A stretch of 24,542 bases of DNA. Source: an uncultured Clostridia bacterium. Lineage in GTDB: Bacteria; Bacillota; Clostridia; Oscillospirales; Ruminococcaceae. Below, one piece after another: positions 1 through 6,685 of this stretch. A program made the translations under genes and the position numbers. Numbering within the stretch: position 1 is the stretch's first letter; the number at the start of each line of letters is the position of its first letter. The notes under the pieces were generated by a model. The model was not told the origin of the DNA, did not search any database, and was given only the letters and a program-made list of their open reading frames with translations. The DNA is taken from contig CALXKG010000219.1 in assembly GCA_944388825.1 (NCBI GenBank), positions 1 through 24,542 on the forward strand. The letters run 5' to 3'.

Positions 1-159
1 ATCGTTTCCATTTGGCTCACACCCTTTCTCGCCAGTTTATGCGGGGGATGGGCGGCGGGTTCGGGCTGTTTTCCGTGCTGGCTCCGGCAGGCGGGCAGCT
101 TCCGGGACCGGCCAGCGCGCGGCGCCCAAAAATCCCAAAAGACTTTCCCGGCAAACTGA
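1..159 (+). CDS. Possible 3' end of an upstream gene (hydrophobic C-terminus)
   Basis: Frame 1 is open from the window edge to a TGA at 157-159. It would encode 52 residues, with a hydrophobic stretch over the first ~27 (starting IVSIWLTPFLASL) followed by a basic tail. Its stop sits against the ribosome-binding site of nrdG, as in an operon. GC-rich third positions fade toward the end. I recognise no family, and the reading may be chance in GC-rich DNA. No promoter for nrdG is visible here, which fits nrdG being read through from upstream. Confidence 0.22.
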   Translation: MVSIWLTPFLASLCGGWAAGSGCFPCWLRQAGSFRDRPARGAQKSQKTFPAN

Positions 160-171
160 AAGGAGCCTCCC

Positions 172-720
172 ATGCACTACGCCAATATCAAACCCTGCGA
201 CATCGCCGACGGCCCGGGTGTCCGGGTCGCGCTGTTTGTCTCCGGCTGCACCCACCGCTGTCCCGGCTGTTTTAACGCCGAAGCCTGGGATTTCGCCTAT
301 GGCGCGCCCTTTACGCCCGAGGTGGAGGAGCGGCTGCTCGCCGCCTGCGCCCCCTCTTATATCGCCGGGCTGACGCTGCTCGGCGGCGAGCCGATGGAGC
401 CGGAAAACCAGCGGGCGCTGCTGCCCTTTCTCCGGCGGTTCAGGGCCCGTTTCCCGGATAAGACGGTCTGGTGCTACTCCGGTTATACCTACGGGCAGCT
501 GACCGGGGAGGGGGCCCGCTGCCGCTGTGAGGCGACGGACGAGATGCTGTCGCTTACCGACGTGCTGGTAGACGGGGAGTTTGTGCAGGCCATTCACGAC
601 ATTTCCCTCCGTTTCCGCGGCAGCGCGAACCAGCGGATCATCGACCTCCGGAAGACCCGGGCGGCGGGGGAGATTGTCCTCTGGGACGACGGGAAGGTTT
701 ATTCCAGCCACGAAATGTAA
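172..720 (+). CDS. nrdG: Anaerobic ribonucleoside-triphosphate reductase activating protein (radical SAM)
   Basis: This is the 182-residue activase that uses a 4Fe-4S cluster and S-adenosylmethionine to put the glycyl radical on NrdD, allowing dNTP synthesis without oxygen. The radical SAM cysteines are C26, C30 and C33 in CTHRCPGC (CX3CX2C), and the SAM-binding LLGGEPM motif lies near residues 64-70. The length is normal for the short NrdG class. The ATG at 172 has a strong AAAGGAG site at 159-165. The partner nrdD lies downstream but on the opposite strand, with a membrane-protein gene between, so the two are not co-transcribed as they usually are. No NrdR box is visible in the 170 bases upstream. 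Family assignment is secure. Confidence 0.95.
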   Translation: MHYANIKPCDIADGPGVRVALFVSGCTHRCPGCFNAEAWDFAYGAPFTPEVEERLLAACAPSYIAGLTLLGGEPMEPENQRALLPFLRRFRARFPDKTVWCYSGYTYGQLTGEGARCRCEATDEMLSLTDVLVDGEFVQAIHDISLRFRGSANQRIIDLRKTRAAGEIVLWDDGKVYSSHEM

Positions 721-740
721 ATTGAACATACAAGAAAATA

Positions 741-768
741 TTTATTCCTATTAAATTTATGATATACT
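741..768 (+). promoter_or_regulatory. Likely promoter of the orphan membrane protein
   Basis: An extended -10 element (TG-A-TATACT, hexamer 763-768) lies in an AT-rich patch just after nrdG. A weak -35 (TTTATT, 741-746) sits 16 bases upstream. Transcription would start near 775, after an in-frame ATG at 759, which supports the later start at 840 for the downstream gene. Confidence 0.5.
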
Positions 769-802
769 CTCCATTTTGGCCATTTATCAATGGCAAATGG
801 AG
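769..802 (+). promoter_or_regulatory. Bulged 13-bp inverted repeat at the transcription start
   Basis: The left arm is CTCCATTT-TG-GCCAT (769-783) and the right arm is ATGGC-AAATGGAG (790-802), with loop TTATCA. Thirteen base pairs form with one 2-base bulge. It begins directly after the -10 hexamer, so it could be an operator overlapping +1 or a 5' mRNA hairpin. There is no following T-run, so it is a poor terminator for nrdG. Confidence 0.5.
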
Positions 803-839
803 CATTTGTCTGACATTCGGACGGAAAGCAGGTGGTCGT

Positions 840-1607
840 ATGATGATCTGGTGTGCGGCGAAAGAAGAAAAGCGGCGGTACCGGCCGTTTTGGATGCTGG
901 CGGGAGGATTCGGCCTCTTCCTTCTCTGTATGCTGCTCGCCGCCGGATCGGCCGTCCTCGCGCTCTACGCCCCTTACGGGGAATGGATCTCCCTCGGCGG
1001 CTGCATTCTCGCCGCCGCCGTCGGGGTAATGCTCGGCTGCCGGCTGGGGAGCTGGTCGGCCGAAGGGAACACCCTCTTCTGGCTGGACGATGAAGACCGG
1101 CTGTTCGCCCTCGACACCCGGGGCGGGGCGCGGGGCCGCGGGCTGTATGCTCTGCTGGAACGGGAGAAGGCCGCGGCCAAACGGATGCAGAAAGCCCGGC
1201 AGCAGCTGGAAGCGGGGCAGGATCCCGGCGGCATCGAGCTGCTCGAAGTGCTGCGGGTGACCCTCCGCCGCCGGGGCCGGACGGTGCGGGCCAGGGTGCG
1301 GTATCCCGGCGGCGGGGTGGGGGAGCGGAGCTTCTTCCTCCCAGACGGGCTTGCCGGGGAAGAGGCGCTTTTAAACCTCCTCGACCGCAAGGCCCGGGGT
1401 GCGGGCCCGGAGATAACGGCAAGCCGCTGGCCGGGTATCGCCGCCGGTTCCGCTCTCGCCCTTGCCCTTTTTGTCCTGCTCTGTGTCTTCAGCCACCCGG
1501 CCGTCGGGCGGCTGCCGGAAGCGATTTACTTTCCGTCCCTTGCGGCCGCCTTTGCCGCCCTCTTCCTTCTCTGCTACGCGGCTGTCAAGCACAGGCGGGG
1601 AGAGTGA
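840..1607 (+). CDS. Uncharacterised four-helix membrane protein
   Basis: This 255-residue protein belongs to no family I recognise. It has two hydrophobic helices near the N-terminus (about residues 16-42 and 50-72) and two at the C-terminus (about 195-217 and 227-249). Between them lies a charged, probably cytoplasmic central region of ~120 residues, rich in Arg, Lys and Glu, with a helical stretch (LEREKAAAKRMQKARQQLEA) and a short beta-like part. I prefer the ATG at 840, preceded by AGGTGG, to the in-frame ATG at 759. The latter overlaps the -10 element and would add a non-hydrophobic leader with no ribosome-binding site. The gene sits alone between nrdG and nrdD, with its own promoter and the shared terminator downstream. 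No function is inferred. Confidence 0.7.
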   Translation: MMIWCAAKEEKRRYRPFWMLAGGFGLFLLCMLLAAGSAVLALYAPYGEWISLGGCILAAAVGVMLGCRLGSWSAEGNTLFWLDDEDRLFALDTRGGARGRGLYALLEREKAAAKRMQKARQQLEAGQDPGGIELLEVLRVTLRRRGRTVRARVRYPGGGVGERSFFLPDGLAGEEALLNLLDRKARGAGPEITASRWPGIAAGSALALALFVLLCVFSHPAVGRLPEAIYFPSLAAAFAALFLLCYAAVKHRRGE

Positions 1608-1645
1608 GCGCCGCTTCTTCTCACAAAGCCATATCCGCAAAAACC

Positions 1646-1686
1646 GCCCAGCCTGCATAAGAACAGGCTGGGCAGTTTGTTTTTTA
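1646..1686. terminator. Bidirectional intrinsic terminator between convergent genes
   Basis: A perfect 10-bp stem, GCCCAGCCTG (1646-1655) with CAGGCTGGGC (1664-1673), has an 8-base loop. T-rich sequence follows on the plus side (1675-1685) and A-rich sequence precedes it (1639-1643), so it can stop transcripts from both directions. It serves the membrane protein and nrdD, whose stop codon lies at its edge. Confidence 0.88.
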
Positions 1687-3852
1687 CAGATGCAGCACCC
1701 GGTCGCGGATCTCCTGGGTCCGCCCCTGGTTCCAGAATTGGGTGCCGATATACCCGCAGGTGCGCCTGGCGACATGGAGCATCCGCTGGTCGCGGTTGCC
1801 GCACTTCGGGCACTCCCAGACCAGCTTGCCGTCGTCCTCGACGATCCGGATCTCGCCGTCGTAGCCGCAGCAGCTGCAATAATCCGACTTGGTGTTCAGT
1901 TCGGCGTACATGATGTTGTCGTAGATGAACTGTAACAGGCTCATGATCGCCTCGAGGTTATCCTGCATATTCGGCACCTCGACATAGCTGATCGCGCCGC
2001 CGGGGGAGAGCTGCTGGAACTCGCTCTCGAATTTCAGCTTGGTAAAGGCGTCGATCTCCTCGGCCACATGGACGTGGTAGGAGTTGGTGATATACCCCCT
2101 GTCGGTGATGCCGGGGATGATGCCGAACCGCCGCTGGAGGCAGCGGGCGAACTTGTAGGTGGTCGATTCCAGCGGCGTCCCGTAGGGGGAGTAGTCGATG
2201 TTCTCGGCCGCTTTCCACTCTTTGCACTTGTCGTTCAGCTTCTGCATGACGGCGAGGGCAAACGGCTTCGCTTCCTCGTCGGTGTGGCTCCTGCCGGTCA
2301 TATACTTGACACACTCGTACAGCCCCGCGTACCCCAGCGAGATGGTGGAATACCCGCCGTAGAGCAGCTTATCGATCGTCTCGCCGGGCTTTAAGCGGGC
2401 GAGCGCCCCGTACTGCCATAAGATCGGCGCGGCGTCCGACTTGGTGCCGAGAAGCCGCTCATGCCGCACCCGCAGCGCCCGGTGGCAGAGCTCCAGCCGC
2501 TCCTCGAAGATCTTCCAGAAGGCGTCCATATCCCCGCCGGAGGAGAGGGCAGCGTCCACCAGGTTGATGGTCACGACCCCCTGGTTGAACCGGCCGTAGT
2601 ATTTCGGCCTGCCGTTTTCGTCGACGTAGGGGGTTAAAAAGCTGCGGCAGCCCATGCAGGGGTAGCAGTTGCCGTTGCCGTTTTTATCGACCTTCAGTTC
2701 CAGCATCTTTTTTTCGGAGATATAATCCGGTACCATCCGCCGGGCGGTGCATTTGGCCGCCAGCTCGGTCAGGTAGTAGAACCGGGTGCCGGGGCGGACG
2801 TTGTCCTCTTCCAGCACATAGATCAGCTTCGGGAAGGCGGGCGTGATCCAGACCCCCGCCTCGTTTTTGACCCCCTGGTACCGCTGGCGGATGGTCTCCT
2901 CGATGATCAGCGCCAGGTCTTCCTTCTCCCGTTCGTTTTTGGTTTCGTTTAAATACATGAAGACGGTGATAAACGGCGCCTGGCCGTTGGTGGTCATCAG
3001 CGTGACGACCTGGTACTGGATGGTCTGCACCCCCCGGTTGACCTCTGCCCGCAGCCGCCGCTCGACGATCTCCTTTTTCCGTTCTTCGGGGATATCGAGG
3101 CCCTTCATCTCTTCTTCCACTTCGGCGGTGAGCTTTTTGCGGCTGACGTCGACAAAGGGGGCCAGGTGGGTCAGGCTGATCGACTGGCCGCCGTACTGGG
3201 AGGAGGCGACCTGGGCGATGATCTGGGTCGCGATGTTGCAGGCGGTCGAGAAGGAATGGGGCTTTTCAATCAGCGTCCCCGAGATGACCGTCCCGTTTTG
3301 CAGCATATCGTCTAAATCGACCAGGTCGCAGTTGTGCATATGCTGGGCGAAATAGTCGGCGTCATGGAAATGGATGATCCCTTCCTTATGGGCCTGCACG
3401 ATATCGGGCGGGAGCAGCAGCCGCTCGGTCAGATCCTTGCTCACTTCCCCCGCCATATAATCCCGCTGGACCGAGTTGACGGTGGGGTTTTTGTTGGAGT
3501 TTTCCTGCTTGATATCCTCGTTGTTGCATTCGATCAGCGTCAGGATCCGCTCGTCGGTCGTATTCGACTGCCGTTTGAGCGACTGGACATACCGGTAGGT
3601 GATATAGCCCCTGGCGACGTCAAACGCCTTCTGGTCCATCAGCTGGTCCTCGACCATGTCCTGGATCTCCTCGACCCCGACCGCCCGGTTCATCTGGCGG
3701 CAGAGGGCTTCGACGTTCAGGGCGATCAGCGTGATCTGGCTGTCCGAGAGCCGGACCTCCTCCCTGGCCGCGTCGCTCGCCTTCTGGACAGCCGCTTTGA
3801 TCTTCCGACGGTCAAATACGGCTTCCGCGCCGTTTCGTTTGATGATTTTCAT
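1684..3852 (-). CDS. nrdD: Anaerobic (class III) ribonucleoside-triphosphate reductase
   Basis: This 722-residue glycyl-radical enzyme reduces ribonucleoside triphosphates to dNTPs in anaerobic cells and is activated by NrdG. Residues 1-~90 are an ATP-cone regulatory domain (starts MKIIKRNGAEAVFDRRKI). The conserved HNCDLVDLDDML segment carries the first active-site cysteine. NCYPCMGCRSFL carries the thiyl-radical cysteine with two extra cysteines just before it. Near the C-terminus, CSCCG and CPKC form a four-cysteine zinc site. The radical glycine is in RRTCGYIG, at about residue 700. The length is normal. The ATG at 3852 follows an AAAGGG site. The gene is transcribed alone from the promoter at 3932-3960, which carries NrdR boxes. 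It is separated from nrdG, with which it usually forms an operon. Confidence 0.96.
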   Translation of the reverse strand: MKIIKRNGAEAVFDRRKIKAAVQKASDAAREEVRLSDSQITLIALNVEALCRQMNRAVGVEEIQDMVEDQLMDQKAFDVARGYITYRYVQSLKRQSNTTDERILTLIECNNEDIKQENSNKNPTVNSVQRDYMAGEVSKDLTERLLLPPDIVQAHKEGIIHFHDADYFAQHMHNCDLVDLDDMLQNGTVISGTLIEKPHSFSTACNIATQIIAQVASSQYGGQSISLTHLAPFVDVSRKKLTAEVEEEMKGLDIPEERKKEIVERRLRAEVNRGVQTIQYQVVTLMTTNGQAPFITVFMYLNETKNEREKEDLALIIEETIRQRYQGVKNEAGVWITPAFPKLIYVLEEDNVRPGTRFYYLTELAAKCTARRMVPDYISEKKMLELKVDKNGNGNCYPCMGCRSFLTPYVDENGRPKYYGRFNQGVVTINLVDAALSSGGDMDAFWKIFEERLELCHRALRVRHERLLGTKSDAAPILWQYGALARLKPGETIDKLLYGGYSTISLGYAGLYECVKYMTGRSHTDEEAKPFALAVMQKLNDKCKEWKAAENIDYSPYGTPLESTTYKFARCLQRRFGIIPGITDRGYITNSYHVHVAEEIDAFTKLKFESEFQQLSPGGAISYVEVPNMQDNLEAIMSLLQFIYDNIMYAELNTKSDYCSCCGYDGEIRIVEDDGKLVWECPKCGNRDQRMLHVARRTCGYIGTQFWNQGRTQEIRDRVLHL

Positions 3853-3931
3853 GTCTGCAACCCTTTCTTCCGGCGGTGCCGGCCGCCGTCTTTGCGGGCT
3901 TTACCGGCCCGCATACATTTCGCTGTTACCC

Positions 3932-3960
3932 ACTATAGCACTATATCTAGTTCCAGTCAA
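3932..3960 (-). promoter_or_regulatory. nrdD promoter (extended -10)
   Basis: Read on the minus strand, TTGACT (3960-3955) is followed by a 17-base spacer and TATAGT (3937-3932). TGC precedes the -10, giving an extended -10. Start of transcription is expected near 3925, about 70 bases upstream of the nrdD ATG. Confidence 0.82.
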
Positions 3961-3984
3961 GGGCGTGACCACTATATCTGGGAA
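3938..3984 (-). promoter_or_regulatory. Pair of NrdR boxes over the nrdD promoter
   Basis: Two copies related to the NrdR consensus ACACTATATATAGTGT lie at 3938-3953 (core CACTATATCTAGT) and 3969-3984 (core CACTATATCTG). Their starts are 31 bp apart, about three helical turns, which is the known spacing of paired NrdR sites. Box 1 exactly fills the -35/-10 spacer and box 2 lies just upstream of the -35. This predicts repression of nrdD by the ATP/dATP-sensing zinc-finger repressor NrdR, whose gene is not in the window. Confidence 0.82.
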
Positions 3985-4300
3985 AAACCGGCGATATAGA
4001 CAAATTGCCCCGGCAAAGTTCAGCCGAGGTTCTACTTGACAAAACAAATATTTGCATTTCCGTTTTATATGGTTTCCCGGCCGGAAAAACGCCCGCGGAC
4101 AGGCCGGAAGGGGCTCTGCCGGGGCCTTTCCGCGCTTCCGGCGGGCGCTCTTCTGTTCGGTTCCGTCCTGGAGGGACGGTTTTGGCCGAAAGGCCGTAAG
4201 TTTGTGATTTTATTCACAATAGCACCCTGAAATTTATCTATTTCGTAGATTTTACAAGGTATTTTATCCTTTTCTTTCAAAGGTTTGTATAAAATAGCCT
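3985..4300. other. Noncoding stretch upstream of carD and nrdD
   Basis: No credible gene is seen in this stretch. A GC-rich half (4071-4200) holds a 6-bp hairpin, CCGTCC (4163-4168) with GGACGG (4174-4179), followed by TTTT, which looks like a weak plus-strand terminator. An AT-rich half (4201-4300) precedes the carD promoter and contains the palindrome at 4202-4219. A perfect TTGACA at 4036-4041 has no -10 at usable spacing. A small plus-strand RNA ending near 4183 is possible but unproven. Confidence 0.4.
4202..4219. promoter_or_regulatory. CRP/FNR- or Rex-like operator palindrome
   Basis: TTGTGA (4202-4207) and TCACAA (4214-4219) are perfect inverted arms around a 6-base AT spacer. This matches the CRP-family pattern TGTGA-N6-TCACA exactly and resembles Rex sites. 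It lies about 80-100 bases upstream of the carD -35, a position compatible with activation. The binding protein is not identified. Confidence 0.5.
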
Positions 4301-4329
4301 TTGATGAATGCCGAAAAATATGGTATACT
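4301..4329 (+). promoter_or_regulatory. carD promoter (extended -10)
   Basis: TTGATG (4301-4306) is followed by a 17-base spacer and TATACT (4324-4329). TGG before the -10 makes it an extended -10. The expected start near 4336 leaves a leader of about 45 bases. Confidence 0.8.
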
Positions 4330-4379
4330 ATATGTGTAGGTTGATGAACAAGGAAAAATATCGGTTTTGGAGGTGCCAG

Positions 4380-4889
4380 ATGTTTCAGATTGGAGATACG
4401 GTGTTTTACTGCGGCAGCGGCGTCTGCCGGATCGACTCGGTCACCCGCCGGGAGTTTGGCGACGAGATGAAAGATTACTATCTGCTGATCCCGGTCCACG
4501 CGCCTGAATCGGCGGTCTACCTGCCGGTGGACAATGCGAAGCTCCTTTCCCGGATGCGCAGCCCCCTTTCCTGTGAAGAGGTGCAGGGGCTGATCCGCAC
4601 GCTGCCGGAAAAGGTCCTCGACTGGATCCCGGACGAGGGGCGGCGGAAGGCGGAGTTTACCCGCATCCTGCGGGAAGGCGACCAGCGGGAGATTTTGGGG
4701 CTGGTCCGGCTGATCCGCAGCCAGCAGAAGAAGCTGCGGGACGCGGGGCGCAAGCTCCACCAGTGCGACGAGCGGGCTTACCGCGAGGCCCAGCGGATGG
4801 TCTGCGACGAGTTCTCGCTGGCCCTCTCCATCCAGCCCGGCGAGGTGGAAGGGTATATTACCGAGATGCTCCACGGCAAAACGGCGTGA
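4380..4889 (+). CDS. CarD/CdnL-family RNA polymerase-binding regulator
   Basis: This is a 169-residue protein of the CarD_CdnL_TRCF family. Members bind the RNA polymerase beta lobe and stabilise open promoter complexes. The N-terminal ~60 residues match the RNA polymerase-interaction Tudor-like domain: MFQIGDTVFYCGSGVCRID, then YYLLIPVH and the VYLPVDN strand. The remainder is the expected all-helical, charged DNA-contacting domain (about residues 65-165). The length is close to the usual ~160. The start at 4380 is set by a strong GGAGGTG site at 4369-4375; an in-frame ATG at 4308 overlaps the promoter. It is transcribed alone and ends at the terminator shared with the convergent lysozyme gene. 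Which promoters it controls is unknown. Confidence 0.9.
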   Translation: MFQIGDTVFYCGSGVCRIDSVTRREFGDEMKDYYLLIPVHAPESAVYLPVDNAKLLSRMRSPLSCEEVQGLIRTLPEKVLDWIPDEGRRKAEFTRILREGDQREILGLVRLIRSQQKKLRDAGRKLHQCDERAYREAQRMVCDEFSLALSIQPGEVEGYITEMLHGKTA

Positions 4890-4897
4890 CGGCGGCA

Positions 4898-4929
4898 AAA
4901 AGAGGCGTCCAGATGTGGGCGCCTCTTTT
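4898..4929. terminator. Bidirectional terminator (carD / GH25)
   Basis: AAAAGAGGCG (4898-4907) pairs with CGCCTCTTTT (4920-4929), and the stem extends inward by three pairs including a wobble. The A and T flanks make it work on both strands for the convergent carD and lysozyme genes. Confidence 0.9.
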
Positions 4930-4930
4930 G

Positions 4931-6394
4931 TTATTCCCCAAAGTACAGGTTCATATCGACCGGCCCCGAGATCCCGGCGACCGACCCTTCGTTGGTATAC
5001 TGCCACATCGAGAAGTCGTAGGGGAAGAAGGGAGTGTCATAATACTGGGCGAGCCAGATGTCGTAACTGCCGCAAATCTTGTCAAACTCCACCTTCGCCA
5101 TATAGTAAGCGGTGTTGCCGTAGACCATCGGGGTATACCCGGCGGCGGCGACCGTATCGCAGAAGGCGGCGGCGATCGCGGCGCGCTCCGCGGCGGTCAG
5201 GTCGTTGGCGCGGGCGTCCTCGGTCATCACTTCCATGTCAAAGACGACCGGCATCGTGACCGAATAGCCGCTCAGCAGCTCCAGCAGGTAGTTTGCTTCT
5301 TCGGCCGCCTCGTCCGCGGTGACCGCCTGGGAGAAGAAGTAGACCCCCGTCTCCAGCCCGGCGGCGGACGCCCCGGCCATATTGGCGGCAAAGTAGTCGT
5401 CGGTCATCAGCGCGCCGTTGCCGTACCCGCGGTAGCCCGCCCGGACCATCGCGAAGCTGATCCCGTCGGCCGCGGTCGCTTCCCAATCGATCTCTCCCTG
5501 GTGGTAGGAGACGTCGACGCCGAGCAGCGCGTGGCGCGCCCCGTCGGGGGTGTAGGACGGCCGCCCGTTTTCCCAGGAGAGGGCCGACCAGTCGTAGCTG
5601 TTCATCGGGAGGGAACTGTCGATTTCGGCATAGTGGACGGAGGTGTCCTTATAGACGATCCGGTCGTCGAAAAACTCCTGGATGAACTGGGCCGAGAGGT
5701 TGTATGCCGCGACCTGTTCGGTAAACTGGTCGAGGGGGATGGTGTTCTGGTCCAGCTCTTCCTGCAGGGCCGCCGCCTGGGATTCGGCCGTGACCCGCGC
5801 CTCTTCCGCTTCCTGGACGGTCAGCCGGTTTTCCAGCGCGCCGATCCCCCAGAAGCCGAGGGTCACGACGTTGGTGATGGCGAGGAGCGGGGCGAGGACC
5901 GCGCTCAGCCGCAGATGGTTTTTCTGCCGCCGCTTTTCGACTTTGGCGAGCCGGCGGTCCCGCTTTTCCTTTGCCCGCTGTTCTTTGCGGGTGAGGGGCG
6001 GCTGAGGGGGCTGGGGCGGGGTGTTTACCCACTGGGGCGGGCGGATGTCCTGCCCGCCGGCCGACGAGGCGGAGCGGGTCTGGGGGGCCGGGCGGCGCGG
6101 GGGGACGGGGGCCGCCGGTTTTGCAGGCGCGTTTCCCTCCGGCTTTTCCGGGCCGGCGCTTCCCGTCGCTTCCCCGTCCGGGGGCGGGTCGGCTTCCGCC
6201 TGGCCGCCGTCCGTGGGGAGGTCCAGGGTTTTGGTATCTGCGCCGGGCTGCGGGGCGGAAAGCTCGTCCAGCTGCGCCAGCAGCCTGTCCGCTTCCGCAT
6301 GGGTTTCGGCGTCCTGCTTTTCCGCCTCGGAACGGATTGCGTCCAGGTCGATGTTGAACGCCCATTCGCCGGTATCGTTTGTCTTTTTGCTCAA
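4931..6394 (-). CDS. Membrane-anchored GH25 lysozyme with long disordered N-terminal tail
   Basis: This 487-residue protein has four parts. Residues 1-~134 are a low-complexity, Pro/Ala/Glu-rich tail. Residues ~135-160 are strongly basic (KEQRAKEKRDRR type). One transmembrane helix spans about 162-187, followed by a short coiled coil (about 190-217). The GH25 (Chalaropsis-type muramidase) domain covers about 291-487. GH25 motifs are GVDVSYHQG with D294, VRAGYRGYG, GVYFFSQA, VVFDMEV with D386 and E388 as the catalytic pair, WLAQYY, and the C-terminal MWQYTNEG. Positive charge before the single helix predicts a cytoplasmic tail and an external enzyme that cleaves peptidoglycan. Translation starts at TTG (6394) behind a perfect AAGGAGG. 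The gene is transcribed alone. A role in growth or division is inferred only from the domain. Confidence 0.9.
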   Translation of the reverse strand: MSKKTNDTGEWAFNIDLDAIRSEAEKQDAETHAEADRLLAQLDELSAPQPGADTKTLDLPTDGGQAEADPPPDGEATGSAGPEKPEGNAPAKPAAPVPPRRPAPQTRSASSAGGQDIRPPQWVNTPPQPPQPPLTRKEQRAKEKRDRRLAKVEKRRQKNHLRLSAVLAPLLAITNVVTLGFWGIGALENRLTVQEAEEARVTAESQAAALQEELDQNTIPLDQFTEQVAAYNLSAQFIQEFFDDRIVYKDTSVHYAEIDSSLPMNSYDWSALSWENGRPSYTPDGARHALLGVDVSYHQGEIDWEATAADGISFAMVRAGYRGYGNGALMTDDYFAANMAGASAAGLETGVYFFSQAVTADEAAEEANYLLELLSGYSVTMPVVFDMEVMTEDARANDLTAAERAAIAAAFCDTVAAAGYTPMVYGNTAYYMAKVEFDKICGSYDIWLAQYYDTPFFPYDFSMWQYTNEGSVAGISGPVDMNLYFGE

Positions 6395-6409
6395 AGTGAA
6401 AACCTCCTT

Positions 6410-6427
6410 CCGGGCGGTTTCGCCCGG
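6410..6427 (-). promoter_or_regulatory. Hairpin abutting the GH25 ribosome-binding site
   Basis: CCGGGCG (6410-6416) and CGCCCGG (6421-6427) form a 7-bp GC stem with a 4-base loop in the mRNA leader. It ends right next to AAGGAGG. With the TTG start it may tune translation or stabilise the message. Confidence 0.5.
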
Positions 6428-6456
6428 CTGCCGGTCAAATTCGGGTTATTTCCTCC

Positions 6457-6485
6457 ATTATATCGGATTTTTACGGGTTTGGCAA
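6457..6485 (-). promoter_or_regulatory. Promoter of the GH25 gene
   Basis: On the minus strand TTGCCA (6485-6480) is followed by a 17-base spacer and a perfect TATAAT (6462-6457). This is one of the few promoters here without a TGN extension. The leader is about 55 bases. Confidence 0.82.
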
Positions 6486-6524
6486 GAGCGGGGGAAATGC
6501 CTGCCGGAACCGCCGTGCGGAATC

Positions 6525-6562
6525 AAAAAAAATCCCAGTACCATCCACGACGGTACTGGGAT
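6525..6562 (-). terminator. Terminator of tRNA-Arg
   Basis: An 11-bp stem, ATCCCAGTACC (6532-6542) with GGTACTGGGAT (6552-6562), has a 9-base loop. On the minus strand it runs directly into a T-run (A on the plus strand, 6525-6531). It lies four bases past the tRNA 3' end. Confidence 0.9.
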
Positions 6563-6565
6563 CTC

Positions 6566-6642
6566 TGGCGCGCCACGGGGGACTCGAACCCTCGACCTTT
6601 TGATTCGTAGTCAAACACTCTATCCAGCTGAGCTAGTGGCGC
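6566..6642 (-). tRNA. tRNA-Arg (anticodon ACG)
   Basis: This is a complete 77-base cloverleaf. The acceptor stem is GCGCCAC/GTGGCGC with discriminator G and an encoded CCA (6568-6566). The D-arm is CTCAGCTGGATAGAG. The anticodon stem-loop is TTTGA-CTACGAA-TCAAA, with anticodon ACG, wobble A expected to become inosine. The T-arm contains GGTTCGAGTCC. It decodes CGN arginine codons and is a stand-alone unit with its own promoter and terminator. Confidence 0.97.
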
Positions 6643-6657
6643 AAACCTGTTCTGTTC

Positions 6658-6678
6658 CTGTCAGGAAGTTCCTGACAG
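6658..6678 (-). repeat. Perfect 21-base palindrome in the tRNA leader
   Basis: CTGTCAGGAA (6658-6667) and TTCCTGACAG (6669-6678) are perfect inverted arms about one central base. The site lies between the -10 and the mature tRNA 5' end and covers the predicted start site. It could be an operator or a precursor hairpin. Confidence 0.65.
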
Positions 6679-6685
6679 CTTTTAT

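Noticed and set aside
37..729. 230-codon minus-strand ORF opposite nrdG
   Set aside because: It is a complementary-frame artefact; nrdG on the plus strand is unambiguous.
759..839. N-terminal extension of the orphan membrane protein from the ATG at 759
   Set aside because: This ATG overlaps the -10 element and lacks a ribosome-binding site; the ATG at 840 has AGGTGG.
4036..4041. Perfect TTGACA as a promoter
   Set aside because: The nearest AT-rich -10-like hexamer (TTATAT/TATATG) is 23-24 bases away, too far for sigma-A.
4763..6610. 615-codon plus-strand ORF opposite the GH25 gene
   Set aside because: It is a low-complexity Arg/Gly/Val-rich shadow frame of a GC-rich gene. The opposite strand has clear GH25 motifs, a promoter and a Shine-Dalgarno site.
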